Assembly (NCBI RefSeq): GCF_019492185.1
Contig: NZ_JAICCF010000002.1
Location: forward strand, 496,001-560,000
Origin: Chitinophaga rhizophila
GTDB taxonomy: Bacteria > Bacteroidota > Bacteroidia > Chitinophagales > Chitinophagaceae
Length of the DNA stretch: 64,000 bases
Direction of reading: 5' to 3'
Positions 33,630 through 45,151 of this stretch are shown in pieces. Both the position numbers and the translations under genes were made by a program. The notes beneath the pieces are model-generated. The model was not told the origin of the DNA and did not search any database. It saw only the letters and a program-made list of their open reading frames with translations. Position 1 is the first letter of the stretch, and each line of letters starts with the position of its first letter.

Positions 33630-36275
33630 ATGGAACTTTCTAAAAATTATACCCCTGCTGCTGTTGAAGGCAAGTGGTACCAGCACTGGATGGACAAAGG
33701 TTATTTCCGTAGTAAGCCGGACAACCGTCCTCCCTTTACCATTGTGATCCCTCCTCCTAACGTCACCGGTGTATTGCACATGGGACATACCCTGAACGAG
33801 ACAGTCCAGGATATCCTCGTGCGCCGGGCCCGTATGAGCGGATACAATACCTGCTGGGTCCCTGGCTCTGACCATGCTTCCATCGCTACCGAGGCAAAAG
33901 TGGTGAACATGCTCAAAACCGAAAAAGGTATTGAGAAATCACAGCTGACGCGTGAAGAGTTCCTCAAACATGCTTTTGAATGGAAAGAGAAATACGGAGG
34001 CATCATTTATAGCCAGATTAAAAAACTGGGATGCTCCTGCGACTGGGACAGAGTGACATTCACCATGGATGATCACTACTATGAAGCTGTTATTAAGGTA
34101 TTCGTAGACCTGTATAATAAAGGTTTAATCTATCGTGGAGCCCGTATGATCAACTGGGACCCGAAGGCTAAAACTGCATTGAGCGATGAAGAAGTACAGT
34201 ACAAAGACCTTACAGGTAAGCTGTACCATGTACAATACGCCATCACCGATTCTGAGAACAATCTTACCGGTGAATCCATCACTATCGCTACCCAGCGTCC
34301 GGAAACCATCATGGGTGACACCGCTATCTGCGTTAATCCTGATGACGAACGTTATAAACACCTGACAGGTCATTTTGCTATTGTACCCCTGGTAAACCGC
34401 AGAGTGCCTATCATCTTCGATACTTATGTCGATAAAGAATTTGGTACCGGCGCACTGAAAGTAACACCCGCGCATGATATCAATGACTACAACCTGGGTC
34501 TGAAACACAACCTGGAAGTAGTAGATACACTGAATGATGACGGTACCCTTAGTGCTGCTGCCGGCGTATTCATTGGAGAAGATCGCTTTAAAGCGCGTAA
34601 GAAAGTAGTAGCTGCCCTGGACGAACAAGGCCTGCTGGTGAAAGAAGAAGCATATACTACTCGTCTTGGCTACAGCGAGCGTAACCCTGACACCGTAGTT
34701 GAACCACGCATATCTACCCAGTGGTTCGTGAAAATGGCAGAACTGGCAAAGCCCGCTCTCGACGCTGTTGTTGATGGTGATGTGAAAATTCACCCCGGCG
34801 ACCGCTTCCTTGCTACCTACAAATACTGGATGGAAAATGTAAAAGACTGGTGTATTTCCCGCCAACTTTGGTGGGGACAACAGATCCCGGCATTTTATGC
34901 TCCAGACGGCACATTTGAAGTAGCTCCGAATGTGGATGCAGCCATCGCACAGTTCAAAGCCAAAGGATCTACATATACTGCGGCCGACCTCCGTCGAGAT
35001 GAAGACTGCTTAGATACCTGGTTCTCCTCCTGGCTATGGCCAATGGAAGTATTTAACGGTATCTCCCAGCCTGACAACGAAGAGATCAATTACTACTATC
35101 CAACCAATGTACTGGTAACCGGACAAGACATCATCTTCTTCTGGGTTGCCCGTATGATCATGGCCGGATTAGAATATAAGGAAGTTAAGCCTTTCAACGA
35201 CGTATACTTCACTGGTATGGTGCGTGATAAGGAAGGACGCAAGATGAGTAAACAGCTGGGTAACTCACCCGACCTGCTGGAACTTATCGAGAAGTATGGT
35301 GCTGACGCTGTCCGCTTCGGTATTATGATCTCCTCTCCTGCCGGTAACGACCTGCTGTTTGATGAAGCCACCCTGGAACAAGGAAGCAAGTTCTCCAACA
35401 AGTTCTGGAATGCCCTCAAACTGGTGAAAATGTGGGAAGCCAATACAGCTCCGGGTAGTCAATCTGCTGACGATAACTTCGCTGTACAATGGTTTGAAAG
35501 CAGACTGAATGAAGTAAAAGCCCAGGTAGCTGACCTGTTTAAAGACTTTAAACTGAGCGAAGCACTGAAAGCACTTTATAGCCTCATCTGGGATGACTTC
35601 TGTAGCTGGTACCTTGAATGGGTGAAACCTGGCTTTGAGCAACCTTGTGACGCAGGCATCTATCAGAAGACTGTCTATTTCTTTGAAGAGCTGATGCAGC
35701 TGCTGCATCCGTTCATGCCTTTCTCTTCTGAAGAAGTATACCAACTGCTGAAGAAACGTGCTGAAGGCGATGACCTGATTATCAGGCAGTATACAGCTCC
35801 AGGCGCTACAAACGCAACCATCCTGGCACAAGGTGACCTGCTGAAAGAAGTGATTACCAGCATCCGTGATACACGTAATAAACACCAGATCAAGCCGAAA
35901 GAAGAAATAGTACTGCATATCGATACGCTGCAGGAAGACACTTTCAAACAGATCCAGGTGATGCTGTCCAAACAGGTCAATGCAAAGGCTATCAACTATA
36001 CAAAAGAGCCGGTAGGTGGTTGTATTACTATGGTCGTACAGAAAGACAAGTTCTATCTGGAAACAGAAACTGAACTTGACACCGCTGCCCAGAAACAGGC
36101 ACTTGAGAAAGATCTGGCTTACCTGCAGGGCTTCCTCTTATCTGTAGATAAGAAGCTGAGCAACGAAAAGTTTGTCCAGAATGCGAAACCTGAGGCTGTA
36201 GAGGCAGAGCGAAAGAAGAAAGCCGATGCCGAAGCGAAGATCGCAGCCATTACGGAAAGTTTAAAATCTCTATAA
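33630..36275 (+). CDS. valS: Valyl-tRNA synthetase
   Basis: 881-aa class I aminoacyl-tRNA synthetase. The HIGH motif is HMGH (residues 50-53 in NVTGVLHMGHTLNET), the KMSKS motif is KMSKQ (about 538-542, followed by LGNSPDLLELI), and the editing domain with TQRPETIMGDTAI is present. A C-terminal coiled coil (KKADAEAKIAAITESL) completes the ValRS layout. The TATTTTTG box at 33593-33600 is 30 bp upstream of the ATG. A hairpin with a weak T run follows. Confidence 0.98.
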   Translation: MELSKNYTPAAVEGKWYQHWMDKGYFRSKPDNRPPFTIVIPPPNVTGVLHMGHTLNETVQDILVRRARMSGYNTCWVPGSDHASIATEAKVVNMLKTEKGIEKSQLTREEFLKHAFEWKEKYGGIIYSQIKKLGCSCDWDRVTFTMDDHYYEAVIKVFVDLYNKGLIYRGARMINWDPKAKTALSDEEVQYKDLTGKLYHVQYAITDSENNLTGESITIATQRPETIMGDTAICVNPDDERYKHLTGHFAIVPLVNRRVPIIFDTYVDKEFGTGALKVTPAHDINDYNLGLKHNLEVVDTLNDDGTLSAAAGVFIGEDRFKARKKVVAALDEQGLLVKEEAYTTRLGYSERNPDTVVEPRISTQWFVKMAELAKPALDAVVDGDVKIHPGDRFLATYKYWMENVKDWCISRQLWWGQQIPAFYAPDGTFEVAPNVDAAIAQFKAKGSTYTAADLRRDEDCLDTWFSSWLWPMEVFNGISQPDNEEINYYYPTNVLVTGQDIIFFWVARMIMAGLEYKEVKPFNDVYFTGMVRDKEGRKMSKQLGNSPDLLELIEKYGADAVRFGIMISSPAGNDLLFDEATLEQGSKFSNKFWNALKLVKMWEANTAPGSQSADDNFAVQWFESRLNEVKAQVADLFKDFKLSEALKALYSLIWDDFCSWYLEWVKPGFEQPCDAGIYQKTVYFFEELMQLLHPFMPFSSEEVYQLLKKRAEGDDLIIRQYTAPGATNATILAQGDLLKEVITSIRDTRNKHQIKPKEEIVLHIDTLQEDTFKQIQVMLSKQVNAKAINYTKEPVGGCITMVVQKDKFYLETETELDTAAQKQALEKDLAYLQGFLLSVDKKLSNEKFVQNAKPEAVEAERKKKADAEAKIAAITESLKSL

Positions 36276-36283
36276 TTTTCAAT

Positions 36284-36320
36284 ATCGCCCGGACGTTAAC
36301 TATTCCGGGCGATTGCTTTA
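36284..36320 (+). terminator. Possible terminator after valS
   Basis: 10-bp perfect stem ATCGCCCGGA / TCCGGGCGAT followed by a weak T-rich stretch (TGCTTTATAT). Confidence 0.6.
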
Positions 36321-36336
36321 TATCCCTGTTTATACT

Positions 36337-36837
36337 ATGCGTAAATGTTATCTGATTTCGGGAATCCTGTTACTAATGGCCAGTATACCTGTACTGGCGC
36401 AAACCGCCAAACCTAAGAAACCTGCCGTTAAAAAACCTGCAACAACTGCCGGTAATGGTACTAAAACCACTACTACCCGTTTCCGTACCACCTGGGGCAT
36501 ATTCCTCGCCGATACCTTACCTCGTCCGGAGATCATCAAATTACTGGACTCTCCGCTTGTAGTAAGAGACGAGAAGAACATCAAATACCCCGTCGTTTCC
36601 TTCCAGTTCACCTATGAGAAAAGAGAAGCTTACCTGAATGATACAACCGGCAAACCTGCCTTTTATACAGAGTTTGTAGGCGATGACTTTAAAGGCGACA
36701 GACTGCCTCCTTTCTGGGTAGAACGGATCAAGGAGATGATTGAAAGAAACGAAGTGTTCTACTTCGATAATATCCTGATAAATTATACTGGCGATAAGCT
36801 ATACAGAGCGCCAAAGATGCGCTTCAACGTTCGCTAA
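36337..36837 (+). CDS. Small exported protein resembling a lone GldM C-terminal domain
   Basis: 166-aa exported protein with a signal peptide (MRKCYLISGILLLMASIPVLAQ), a Lys/Pro/Thr-rich linker (about 23-55) and one compact beta domain. The domain text (VVSFQFTYEKREAYL, FYTEFVGDDFKGDRLPPF, WVERIKEMIERNEVFYFDNI) recalls the C-terminal domain of the gliding/type IX secretion protein GldM, but the rest of GldM is missing. ATG at 36337 was chosen over TTG at 36313. No T9SS gene lies nearby. Its stop overlaps the stop of the convergent large gene by 4 bp. Confidence 0.65.
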   Translation: MRKCYLISGILLLMASIPVLAQTAKPKKPAVKKPATTAGNGTKTTTTRFRTTWGIFLADTLPRPEIIKLLDSPLVVRDEKNIKYPVVSFQFTYEKREAYLNDTTGKPAFYTEFVGDDFKGDRLPPFWVERIKEMIERNEVFYFDNILINYTGDKLYRAPKMRFNVR

Positions 36838-39641
36838 TAATTGAACAATTGCTGTAAAGGCAGTGTGAAAGCAAATCTTTGTTTCGCGTTATCAATAGGG
36901 TCTCTGTCCAGCAGCCTGCTATAACGTACGCCAAAGGTGAAGGGAATCTCGTTGCCCACTTTTGTATCAAAAAACAACTCTCCCCCTGCTGATCTGTAAG
37001 TGGTACTCACCTTTGTGATGAAGTTATAGGCTCTGCTATAGTCAAAAAAGACATTCCCCCTGATACGCATAAAGTACAATATCTGCGCAAATCCCCAGTC
37101 AGGATATGCTATAGGGAAGTGGTAGTTGGCACCGGCCTTATAGATATGCTCATAGAATGGCTCATTGTACCCCCGGGCATAAGCGAAATTATCCGTGAAG
37201 GAGTAATTACGCGAGGTGTCCCGCTGTTGCCAGGCCCCCTGCAATACCAGGCTATGTGACGGCATGATTCCCGGAAGGTACAGATCCATCCTGGCATATA
37301 ACTGCTCAGCAAAAAGATTCGTCAGCGACCGGTTATACTGCAACGCAATATATTGTCCGAAGTGAGAGTATATATGCTGCCTGGCCCGGATACGCTGATT
37401 ATTGAATACCAGCGTATTACCGATGTATTGCATACTCGGATTTACAAACCGGAATGCTCCCTGCGGATACCTCTCCAGGTAGTGATACATCGAAGATAAC
37501 GACAAACTGCGGCTGTATAACCCAGCAGAAAGATTCAGCGGGATCGTGAAGCCTGCATGTATATCCATCTCCTTCCAATACAACCGCCCTTTCCCGGAAA
37601 AATAATCAGAACGGTTAAAGGTATACTTCCCTCCTGCCTGCAAATACGGAAACCAGGCTCCATAGATGAAATCTCCTGTAAAACCGGAACTTCCCTCATT
37701 ACGGTTATAGGTATATCCAAGAGAGGTTGAGGCTGTATTCAGGACGTTATCTCCATATAGGGTAACACTGAAATTCGGATCGTCAAATGCCGGCAGCCAG
37801 CTATGAAAGTTAAACAAGCGGGCACTTTTAGCATACTTCTCTACCTTATACACCTCATCCGGCGCTTTGCTGAGTATATCACCACCCTCTTGAAACTCGG
37901 GTTGCAGCCAGGCACTATGGTAGTTCCGGGCGGTGTCTACTGATTGCCACTCTTTTGGTGTCAGCGGTGTAGCGTATAAGGCATACCCCTGTGCACCGAA
38001 GGCACTGTAGATGACCTGCTGGGAACTATTATCGACCGCGGCATGCAATACGCCATTGGAATGCGCCGTGACCTGCCATATCTTCCTGTCAGACATTGTC
38101 AGCGCATAGATGTTATCCACATCTTTATAAGCGGCTGTATAATAAACTGTATCCTGGCTTACAATAGGAATACCCAATACGGTGAAGGTAAACGGAGTAA
38201 GCTGCTCCCGATCACCGGTTGTCAGCGACTGGCGCACCATTGCCATCTCCCCTTTGTTATTACGCACGTTACTGATCACCCATTGCCCATCCGAAGAGAA
38301 TTTAGGATAAGTGTAATACCAGTTATCCGGGTTCGGCAGGGAATCTGTTACAGCACCGGTCTGCGCATCCAGCAACTGCAGACTATACCGCTGGGAAGGC
38401 AATGTTGATACTACAACAAGCTTTTTTCCATCCGCAGAGATATCCGGAGAGAAATAACGCGTAGTATGAGTCACGGTGCTTGTCCGCCCTGTGGATAGAT
38501 CATGTATCTTGACTACTGAGTAGTCTTTCCAGGACCAACGGGGATGAAAGCGGGCTTCAGTCCACACAAGCTTTCCATTATTGTAACTGAAATAATCATC
38601 AAAGTTTATCCCGGGACGGGTCAGTAGTTGCTGCTTTCCTGTGCTGTCAAGCAGGTAGAAGCCTGCCAGGCGATCATATGAGTTTTTGTATACCACCCAC
38701 TCTCCAGGCTTCACCGGATATATGTATTTGTAGTTGGTTACCGTACGGGGTGAGGCCATCATGGCTTTCCCAGGAGTACTGTTTGTAACGGCATAGTCAT
38801 TCCAGCGAGGCTGGTATTCTTTCAGCATTGCATGATAGAAGCCGGTGACATTGTTGCCTGTGCGCTTCTTCAGACTGCGTGAGAGCGGATAGAACAATCC
38901 ACGGTAACGCACCGCATCTGTAGTTACATCCTTCCAGAAAGTCCGGCCATAATGCTCGCGGCCGTATACATTCATCAGGTATCCTAACGGGTAATGATTA
39001 GGGGTAAAATCCACATAAGATCCATTCCTGATCTTCATATAGCTGTAATTCCTGTTCTCAAGGGATAGTGCCCTGAAGCCATCAAAGAACGCAGGTAGTC
39101 TACCCCTACCCTGTTCGCTAAGCGCTGTCTCCATAGTGACTGCGTCTCCTTCCCAGAACCAGTTAGGTACTGCTGTACTGGCAAATCCTGCAAGTCCCAA
39201 CTCTCCGAGAACGTAATAAGCTACTCCGGTGAGGCCCTGATTGAAATTACGGTACTGCAGTATGTGGCGGTATTCATGCACTGTCAGCTGGTCTTCCCAT
39301 TGCAGGGAGCCAAGATCTGCGGAAGCAGGCGGAGGTGTCAGATAAAACTCAGACCGGAACGGGCCCATGGCAACATATCCATTTGACTCCAGCGTCTGGT
39401 TCTGCAATACGATACTGACCTTTTTCGTACGATCTCCTATAGAAGACCGGGTATACCTGTCAATATAATGAAGCAGGTTAGCTACCCGTTGGCCCTGTTG
39501 CTCCAGGCCGACAGGAAAGATAACACGGGCTGTATCTGTATTGATCTGCCGCCATTTAACAGACGGTGGATTGCCACCAAAGGATTGTGCCATTGCGGCA
39601 ATGGGGAGGAAGAATAGTAAAAGGGATGAGATGAATTTCAT
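36834..39641 (-). CDS. Large exported protein: MA-type metallopeptidase, TolB-like propeller and outer-membrane barrel
   Basis: 935-aa outer-membrane protein in three parts. After the signal peptide (MKFISSLLLFFLPIAAMAQ) comes a gluzincin-like domain (about 20-280) with H122-E-Y-R-H126 and a likely third ligand Glu164 in WFWEGDAVTME. The middle (about 285-590) shows TolB/WD-type propeller strands (RYFSPDISADGKKLVVVST, YTYPKFSSDGQWVISNVRN). The C-terminal third (about 630-935) has alternating aromatic-rich strands of a surface-antigen-like barrel, ending in LQQLFNY. Presumably surface-anchored proteolysis; substrate unknown. It is monocistronic. Confidence 0.8.
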   Translation of the reverse strand: MKFISSLLLFFLPIAAMAQSFGGNPPSVKWRQINTDTARVIFPVGLEQQGQRVANLLHYIDRYTRSSIGDRTKKVSIVLQNQTLESNGYVAMGPFRSEFYLTPPPASADLGSLQWEDQLTVHEYRHILQYRNFNQGLTGVAYYVLGELGLAGFASTAVPNWFWEGDAVTMETALSEQGRGRLPAFFDGFRALSLENRNYSYMKIRNGSYVDFTPNHYPLGYLMNVYGREHYGRTFWKDVTTDAVRYRGLFYPLSRSLKKRTGNNVTGFYHAMLKEYQPRWNDYAVTNSTPGKAMMASPRTVTNYKYIYPVKPGEWVVYKNSYDRLAGFYLLDSTGKQQLLTRPGINFDDYFSYNNGKLVWTEARFHPRWSWKDYSVVKIHDLSTGRTSTVTHTTRYFSPDISADGKKLVVVSTLPSQRYSLQLLDAQTGAVTDSLPNPDNWYYTYPKFSSDGQWVISNVRNNKGEMAMVRQSLTTGDREQLTPFTFTVLGIPIVSQDTVYYTAAYKDVDNIYALTMSDRKIWQVTAHSNGVLHAAVDNSSQQVIYSAFGAQGYALYATPLTPKEWQSVDTARNYHSAWLQPEFQEGGDILSKAPDEVYKVEKYAKSARLFNFHSWLPAFDDPNFSVTLYGDNVLNTASTSLGYTYNRNEGSSGFTGDFIYGAWFPYLQAGGKYTFNRSDYFSGKGRLYWKEMDIHAGFTIPLNLSAGLYSRSLSLSSMYHYLERYPQGAFRFVNPSMQYIGNTLVFNNQRIRARQHIYSHFGQYIALQYNRSLTNLFAEQLYARMDLYLPGIMPSHSLVLQGAWQQRDTSRNYSFTDNFAYARGYNEPFYEHIYKAGANYHFPIAYPDWGFAQILYFMRIRGNVFFDYSRAYNFITKVSTTYRSAGGELFFDTKVGNEIPFTFGVRYSRLLDRDPIDNAKQRFAFTLPLQQLFNY

Positions 39642-40076
39642 ATCAATTGCAGGGTGTAGAGCAAGATACGGAGGAAAATCAGGAATCAGGAATAAGAATT
39701 AAGAATCAGGGGAATAGTCTGGCTGAGGCTTTGGGGGAATAGATGAGATATATTAACCGGTAGCAGGTTACGGAACATCAGCTTTGCAGTCAGCACTGCA
39801 TGTTGTCCAGAAAGACGAAGAAATATGGGTAAATAGTGACTGGTAAACAGGTCTTTGCAAATCCGGAGTTGAAAACGGCGTTGCTGCATGCATTCAATAC
39901 CTCATCAGCGACAATAAATGCTGGTAAACTGATTTCGGAACTGCTGATACTCCGTCAGGGTACCTGGCTACTAATCAGGAATGAGCTAAATGAATAAAGC
40001 AACAACGCCATCAGAAATGATAACTTTTAGAGGAGCAAGCAGGCTGTCTTGGTTACCTGTGCCCTGATTGCTATAG
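39642..40076. other. Non-coding gap between the large exported protein and sdaA
   Basis: 435 bp. It holds a patch of degenerate short direct repeats (AATCAGGAAT, AAGAATTAAGAATCAGG at about 39679-39711) similar to sequence next to trxB. No supportable gene. A TATCTTGC text on the minus strand near 39664 may be the -7 box of the large gene. Confidence 0.6.
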
Positions 40077-41510
40077 CTAACATTCTGGAAGACTGATAGG
40101 AATGTTAACTGCCAATCCGCCGTCAGATGTTTCCTTATACTTGCTATTCATATCCAATGCTGTATCCCACATGGTTTTAACTACTGCGTCCAGCGATACT
40201 TTTGCCAGTTCAGGGTTGCTTTGCAGTGCTAGCTGAGAGGCGGTGATAGCCTTGATAGCGCCCATGGTATTTCTTTCGATGCAGGGTACCTGAACCAGCC
40301 CGCCGATAGGATCGCAGGTTAATCCGAGGTGGTGCTCCATAGCTATTTCGGCAGCCATAAGCACCTGACGCTGGGAACCTCCGAGGCACTCAGTTAGTGC
40401 AGCTGCCGCCATGGCGGAGGATACTCCGATTTCAGCCTGACAGCCTCCCATTGCAGCAGAGATAGTTGACCGTTTTTTGAAGATACTACCTATCTCAGAG
40501 GCGGTCAGCATAAACTGCATGATCTTGTCATTATTGTAGCCATCACAGAAGGTGATGAAGTATTGTAGTACAGCAGGTATTACGCCGGCAGCACCATTGG
40601 TCGGCGCAGTCACAACACGGCCGAAAGAGGCATTCTCTTCATTCACGGCCAGGGCGAAACAGCTAACCCAGTCAAGCGTATATGCGAAGTGGTTCCCTCC
40701 TTCTCTGATAGCAACTATCCAGGATTCGTAGTCGGAGTAAGTACGGCCTTTCAATAATTTCTTATTCAGTGCAGCAGCGCGTCTGGCCACTTTCAATCCA
40801 CCGGGAAGTTCTCCTGCTGTATGTGAACCTCTGTAGATACACTCTTTCATCACGCGCCAGATATTCATAATACCTGCTTTCGTTTCCGCTTCAGGTCTCC
40901 AGGCATGTTCATTTTCCATAACCAGTTCGGAGATGGAGTAACCGGTTTTGATACACCATTGTAACAACTGACGTGCAGTGTCAATAGGGAATGGCAGATC
41001 AACCTGTGCTGCGCCGCCGCCCTGTGCTTCACCTTCTTTCACAACAAATCCGCCACCGATAGAATAATAGGTGGCAGCCTGTTGCTCGCCGTCGTTGAAG
41101 GTGACCAGGAAGGTCAGTGCATTGGGATGGTATGGGAGTGATTCATCAAACAGAAAGGAGATATCCTGCAACGGATCGAAAGGTACCTGGTGACTACCGC
41201 CAATCATCATTACTTTATTCCTGCGGATATCATCCATCTTACTATTGATCTGGTTGACATCGAAGGTTACAGGGTCATCTCCGCAGAGACCTAACTGTAC
41301 CGCAATATCAGTACCGTGGCCGTGGCCGGTTTTTGCCAGTGATCCATAGAGTAAGACACTGACGTGCTCAATAGTTTCGAGCTTTCTGCCTGAAGCCTGC
41401 ACTTCGCGCAGGAACTGCAAGGCAGCCCGCCATGGGCCTAACGTGTGTGAACTTGAAGGACCAACGCCTATCTTGAAAATATCAAATACAGAGATGCATT
41501 CGTGTGCCAC
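40077..41510 (-). CDS. sdaA: L-serine ammonia-lyase (4Fe-4S serine deaminase)
   Basis: 477-aa oxygen-sensitive serine dehydratase making pyruvate and ammonia. The N-terminal beta-domain starts [17 protein letters not shown]; the catalytic alpha-domain carries the cluster cysteines in [24 protein letters not shown] and [19 protein letters not shown]. The start is GTG at 41510, since a stop codon lies two codons upstream in frame and the next Met is far inside the domain. TACATTTG on the minus strand (41533-41526) ends 15 bp before the start and fits a -7 box. Monocistronic. Confidence 0.96.
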   Translation of the reverse strand: MAHECISVFDIFKIGVGPSSSHTLGPWRAALQFLREVQASGRKLETIEHVSVLLYGSLAKTGHGHGTDIAVQLGLCGDDPVTFDVNQINSKMDDIRRNKVMMIGGSHQVPFDPLQDISFLFDESLPYHPNALTFLVTFNDGEQQAATYYSIGGGFVVKEGEAQGGGAAQVDLPFPIDTARQLLQWCIKTGYSISELVMENEHAWRPEAETKAGIMNIWRVMKECIYRGSHTAGELPGGLKVARRAAALNKKLLKGRTYSDYESWIVAIREGGNHFAYTLDWVSCFALAVNEENASFGRVVTAPTNGAAGVIPAVLQYFITFCDGYNNDKIMQFMLTASEIGSIFKKRSTISAAMGGCQAEIGVSSAMAAAALTECLGGSQRQVLMAAEIAMEHHLGLTCDPIGGLVQVPCIERNTMGAIKAITASQLALQSNPELAKVSLDAVVKTMWDTALDMNSKYKETSDGGLAVNIPISLPEC

Positions 41511-41968
41511 GACTTAGAATTTGGACAAATGTAAGGGAATAGTAGGTAGGAATAATGAATTAGCGATTAGGTGCTTCAGCGATAAAACTACCAGGACTGT
41601 CCGTGATAATATCAGGGTATAAACTACGGTTAAATGCGCTGGCCGGAGAACGCTTTTTTGCAGCAACCACGGGTGTATTATACAACAATGGTAATCATGG
41701 GGTAACTAATAAATGAGGATTTACCACAGCTACCACAGGTGTATCATACGCCAACTCTATTGTTAAGCAATACCTCTGACACCGATAGTATAAAGTAGTG
41801 ACAGGAGGCAGCTACATCAGAAAAGGCCTGTCTGTTACCAGCGCAGGCCCTTTCTCAGTGTAAGTACAATATTGATTTATAACCCAGTACATCCGGCAGT
41901 GCGCAGCAAAGAGGATCAATCTCTTGCAAGCGCTGCTGGCAGGTCCTTCCTTACCGGTTACGAAGCGT
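41511..41968. other. Non-coding gap between sdaA and the FKBP genes
   Basis: 458 bp. It contains the sdaA -7 box, two imperfect 25-bp direct repeats (about 41669-41694 and 41734-41759, core ACCAC(A/G)GGTGTAT) and the FKBP terminator at 41819-41853. No gene recognised. Confidence 0.6.
41819..41853 (-). terminator. Terminator of the FKBP pair
   Basis: Stem AAAGGCCTG / CAGGCCCTTT with one bulge, followed on the minus strand by TTTTCTG; 115 bp past the stop of the second FKBP gene. Confidence 0.65.
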
Positions 41969-42475
41969 TTATTGTGGGTTGGTCAGATCTACCAGCTCGA
42001 TATCGAATATCAGCGGAGAATTGGCCGGAATACGTGTTTGCGCCTGACGGCCGTAACCGTAGTAGGATGGCAAGTAAACCCTGATCTTACCACCTTTGGT
42101 TATTTTGGTAAGAGCGAACTGCCATCCCAGGATAACGTCACCAGCGGCAAATTCACGCGGAGTAACTGTAGTTGAGTCGAATACAACGTCAGACAATAAT
42201 TTACCGATATACAGGGTCTTTACTTTCGTACTTCTGTATTTAACGGTGTCTTTCCCATTGCCTGGAACGGAGATGTTATAGAAAATACCGGTAGCGGTAT
42301 CCTGGATGGCGGTCAGGGTATTAGCTTTCAGATAAGCCTTAATTGAATCGACGTCTCTGTTAAACTGAGGTACCGGATCGTAGGTCTCTCCATCATCTTT
42401 GCTACAAGCTGCAAAAACTACCATCATCAGTGCTGCTCCGATCAGGAACAAGTTTCTCATGCTTAATTTTCTCAT
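41969..42475 (-). CDS. FKBP-type peptidyl-prolyl isomerase lipoprotein
   Basis: 168-aa periplasmic or surface lipoprotein. Lipobox VVFAAC with Cys24, then one FKBP domain (about 75-165). The FKBP active-site residues are present: FDST (Asp), VILGWQFAL (Val-Ile-Gly-Trp), YGYG (Tyr) and PANSPLIFDIEL. It should catalyse cis-trans isomerisation of prolyl bonds in exported proteins. It is 43 bp downstream of a paralogous FKBP gene on the same strand, a tandem duplication. A second possible start is five codons in. Confidence 0.92.
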   Translation of the reverse strand: MRKLSMRNLFLIGAALMMVVFAACSKDDGETYDPVPQFNRDVDSIKAYLKANTLTAIQDTATGIFYNISVPGNGKDTVKYRSTKVKTLYIGKLLSDVVFDSTTVTPREFAAGDVILGWQFALTKITKGGKIRVYLPSYYGYGRQAQTRIPANSPLIFDIELVDLTNPQ

Positions 42476-42518
42476 GAAATGCTCGGATTTATAATTGAAC
42501 TTATTAATTACGAAATGA

Positions 42519-43022
42519 TTATTTAAAGTCTACCAGTTCCATGTCGCATACAAGAACGGAATTGGCAGGTATAATATTACCTACGGCAACATTGCCGAAG
42601 CCTAGGGGAGAGGGTATAATCAGAAAGATCTTCCCACCTTTCCCAATTTTCCGTAGGCCTACCTGCCAGCCCATGATATGATCTTTCAGGGGGCGGCCGT
42701 CAAAGTCGGTACTACCGAAGGAAGCATCCAGGATAGAGTCTTTCAGGTTACGACGGGTATAGGTAATCGTTGGTATAGAGTTAAGCGTCATGAAAGCGCC
42801 TGGATCACCTGGCTTTTCAATCTTATAATAGATACCGCTGAAGTCCTGGATCAGTTCAAGGTTGTTATCAGCCATATACTTACGGATAGCAGAATCCTGC
42901 TCCTGCATAATCCGGTTACCGATAACCGGGTAGTCAGCAGCAGTATCATCACTTTTTGAACAACTGGTGATCACAAAAAGTGAAAATAAGAGATAAAAGG
43001 TGGCGCGTAGAGATAAGTTCAT
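42519..43022 (-). CDS. FKBP-fold lipoprotein with degenerate active site
   Basis: 167-aa lipoprotein with lipobox FVITSC (Cys21) and an FKBP domain clearly paralogous to the downstream gene (IMGWQVGLRKIGKGGKI against VILGWQFALTKITKGGKI). The residues that make FKBP active differ: FDS is FGS, so the key Asp is Gly, and YGYG is LGFG, so Tyr is Phe. It may be a chaperone or binding protein rather than an isomerase. First gene of the FKBP pair. Confidence 0.88.
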   Translation of the reverse strand: MNLSLRATFYLLFSLFVITSCSKSDDTAADYPVIGNRIMQEQDSAIRKYMADNNLELIQDFSGIYYKIEKPGDPGAFMTLNSIPTITYTRRNLKDSILDASFGSTDFDGRPLKDHIMGWQVGLRKIGKGGKIFLIIPSPLGFGNVAVGNIIPANSVLVCDMELVDFK

Positions 43023-43065
43023 ATATCTATAACGAAGAAAAAGCAGGTAAAGTTACACCTGGCGG

Positions 43066-43105
43066 GTAAAAAAGGAAAGGGTATCCTGTTACCAGGACAC
43101 CCTTT
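43066..43105 (-). terminator. Terminator of groESL
   Basis: 13-bp stem AAAGGGTATCCTG / CAGGACACCCTTT with one A-C mismatch and a TTAC loop, followed on the minus strand by CCTTTTTTACC; 25 bp past groEL. Confidence 0.9.
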
Positions 43106-43129
43106 TCAACTATATTTTTGGATACTAAA

Positions 43130-44770
<1,641 letters not shown>

Positions 44771-44825
44771 TTAATGTTTTTCTGTTGAGTGTTTTGGATT
44801 AGTCTGTCAAAATCAACGGCGTTGC

Positions 44826-45107
44826 TTAAACGATCGCTAAGATGTCAGATTCACGCATGATTAAGTAATCGCCACCTTCAATGCTGATTTCAGTACCGGA
44901 GTATTTACCATACAGTACGGTATCACCAACCTTTACAGTCACCGGCTCATCTTTCTTACCAGGACCGGCTGCTACTACAGTACCTCTCTGTGGTTTTTCT
45001 TTTGCGGTATCAGGGATGATGATACCACCAGCGGTTTTCTCTTCTGCGGCTGCGGGTTTCACGATCACCCTGTCAGCTAAGGGTTTAATACTTAAATCTT
45101 GTGCCAT
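44826..45107 (-). CDS. groS: Co-chaperonin GroES
   Basis: 93-aa lid of the GroEL cage. Start ATG at 45107 ([18 protein letters not shown]); an upstream in-frame Met adds residues unlike any GroES. The mobile loop [17 protein letters not shown] and the strand [14 protein letters not shown] are canonical. It heads the groES-groEL operon. Upstream lies an 8-bp palindrome CTTGGCAC-N10-GTGCCAAG (45152-45177) that may be a control site. Confidence 0.98.
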   Translation of the reverse strand: MAQDLSIKPLADRVIVKPAAAEEKTAGGIIIPDTAKEKPQRGTVVAAGPGKKDEPVTVKVGDTVLYGKYSGTEISIEGGDYLIMRESDILAIV

Positions 45108-45151
45108 ATAATTATACTTTTTAAAAAGGTAAGATGAAGATTTATTGTGCT

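Noticed and set aside
39686..39889. 67-codon minus-strand frame after the large exported protein gene
   Set aside because: Spans the degenerate AATCAGGAAT repeat patch and has no recognisable features.
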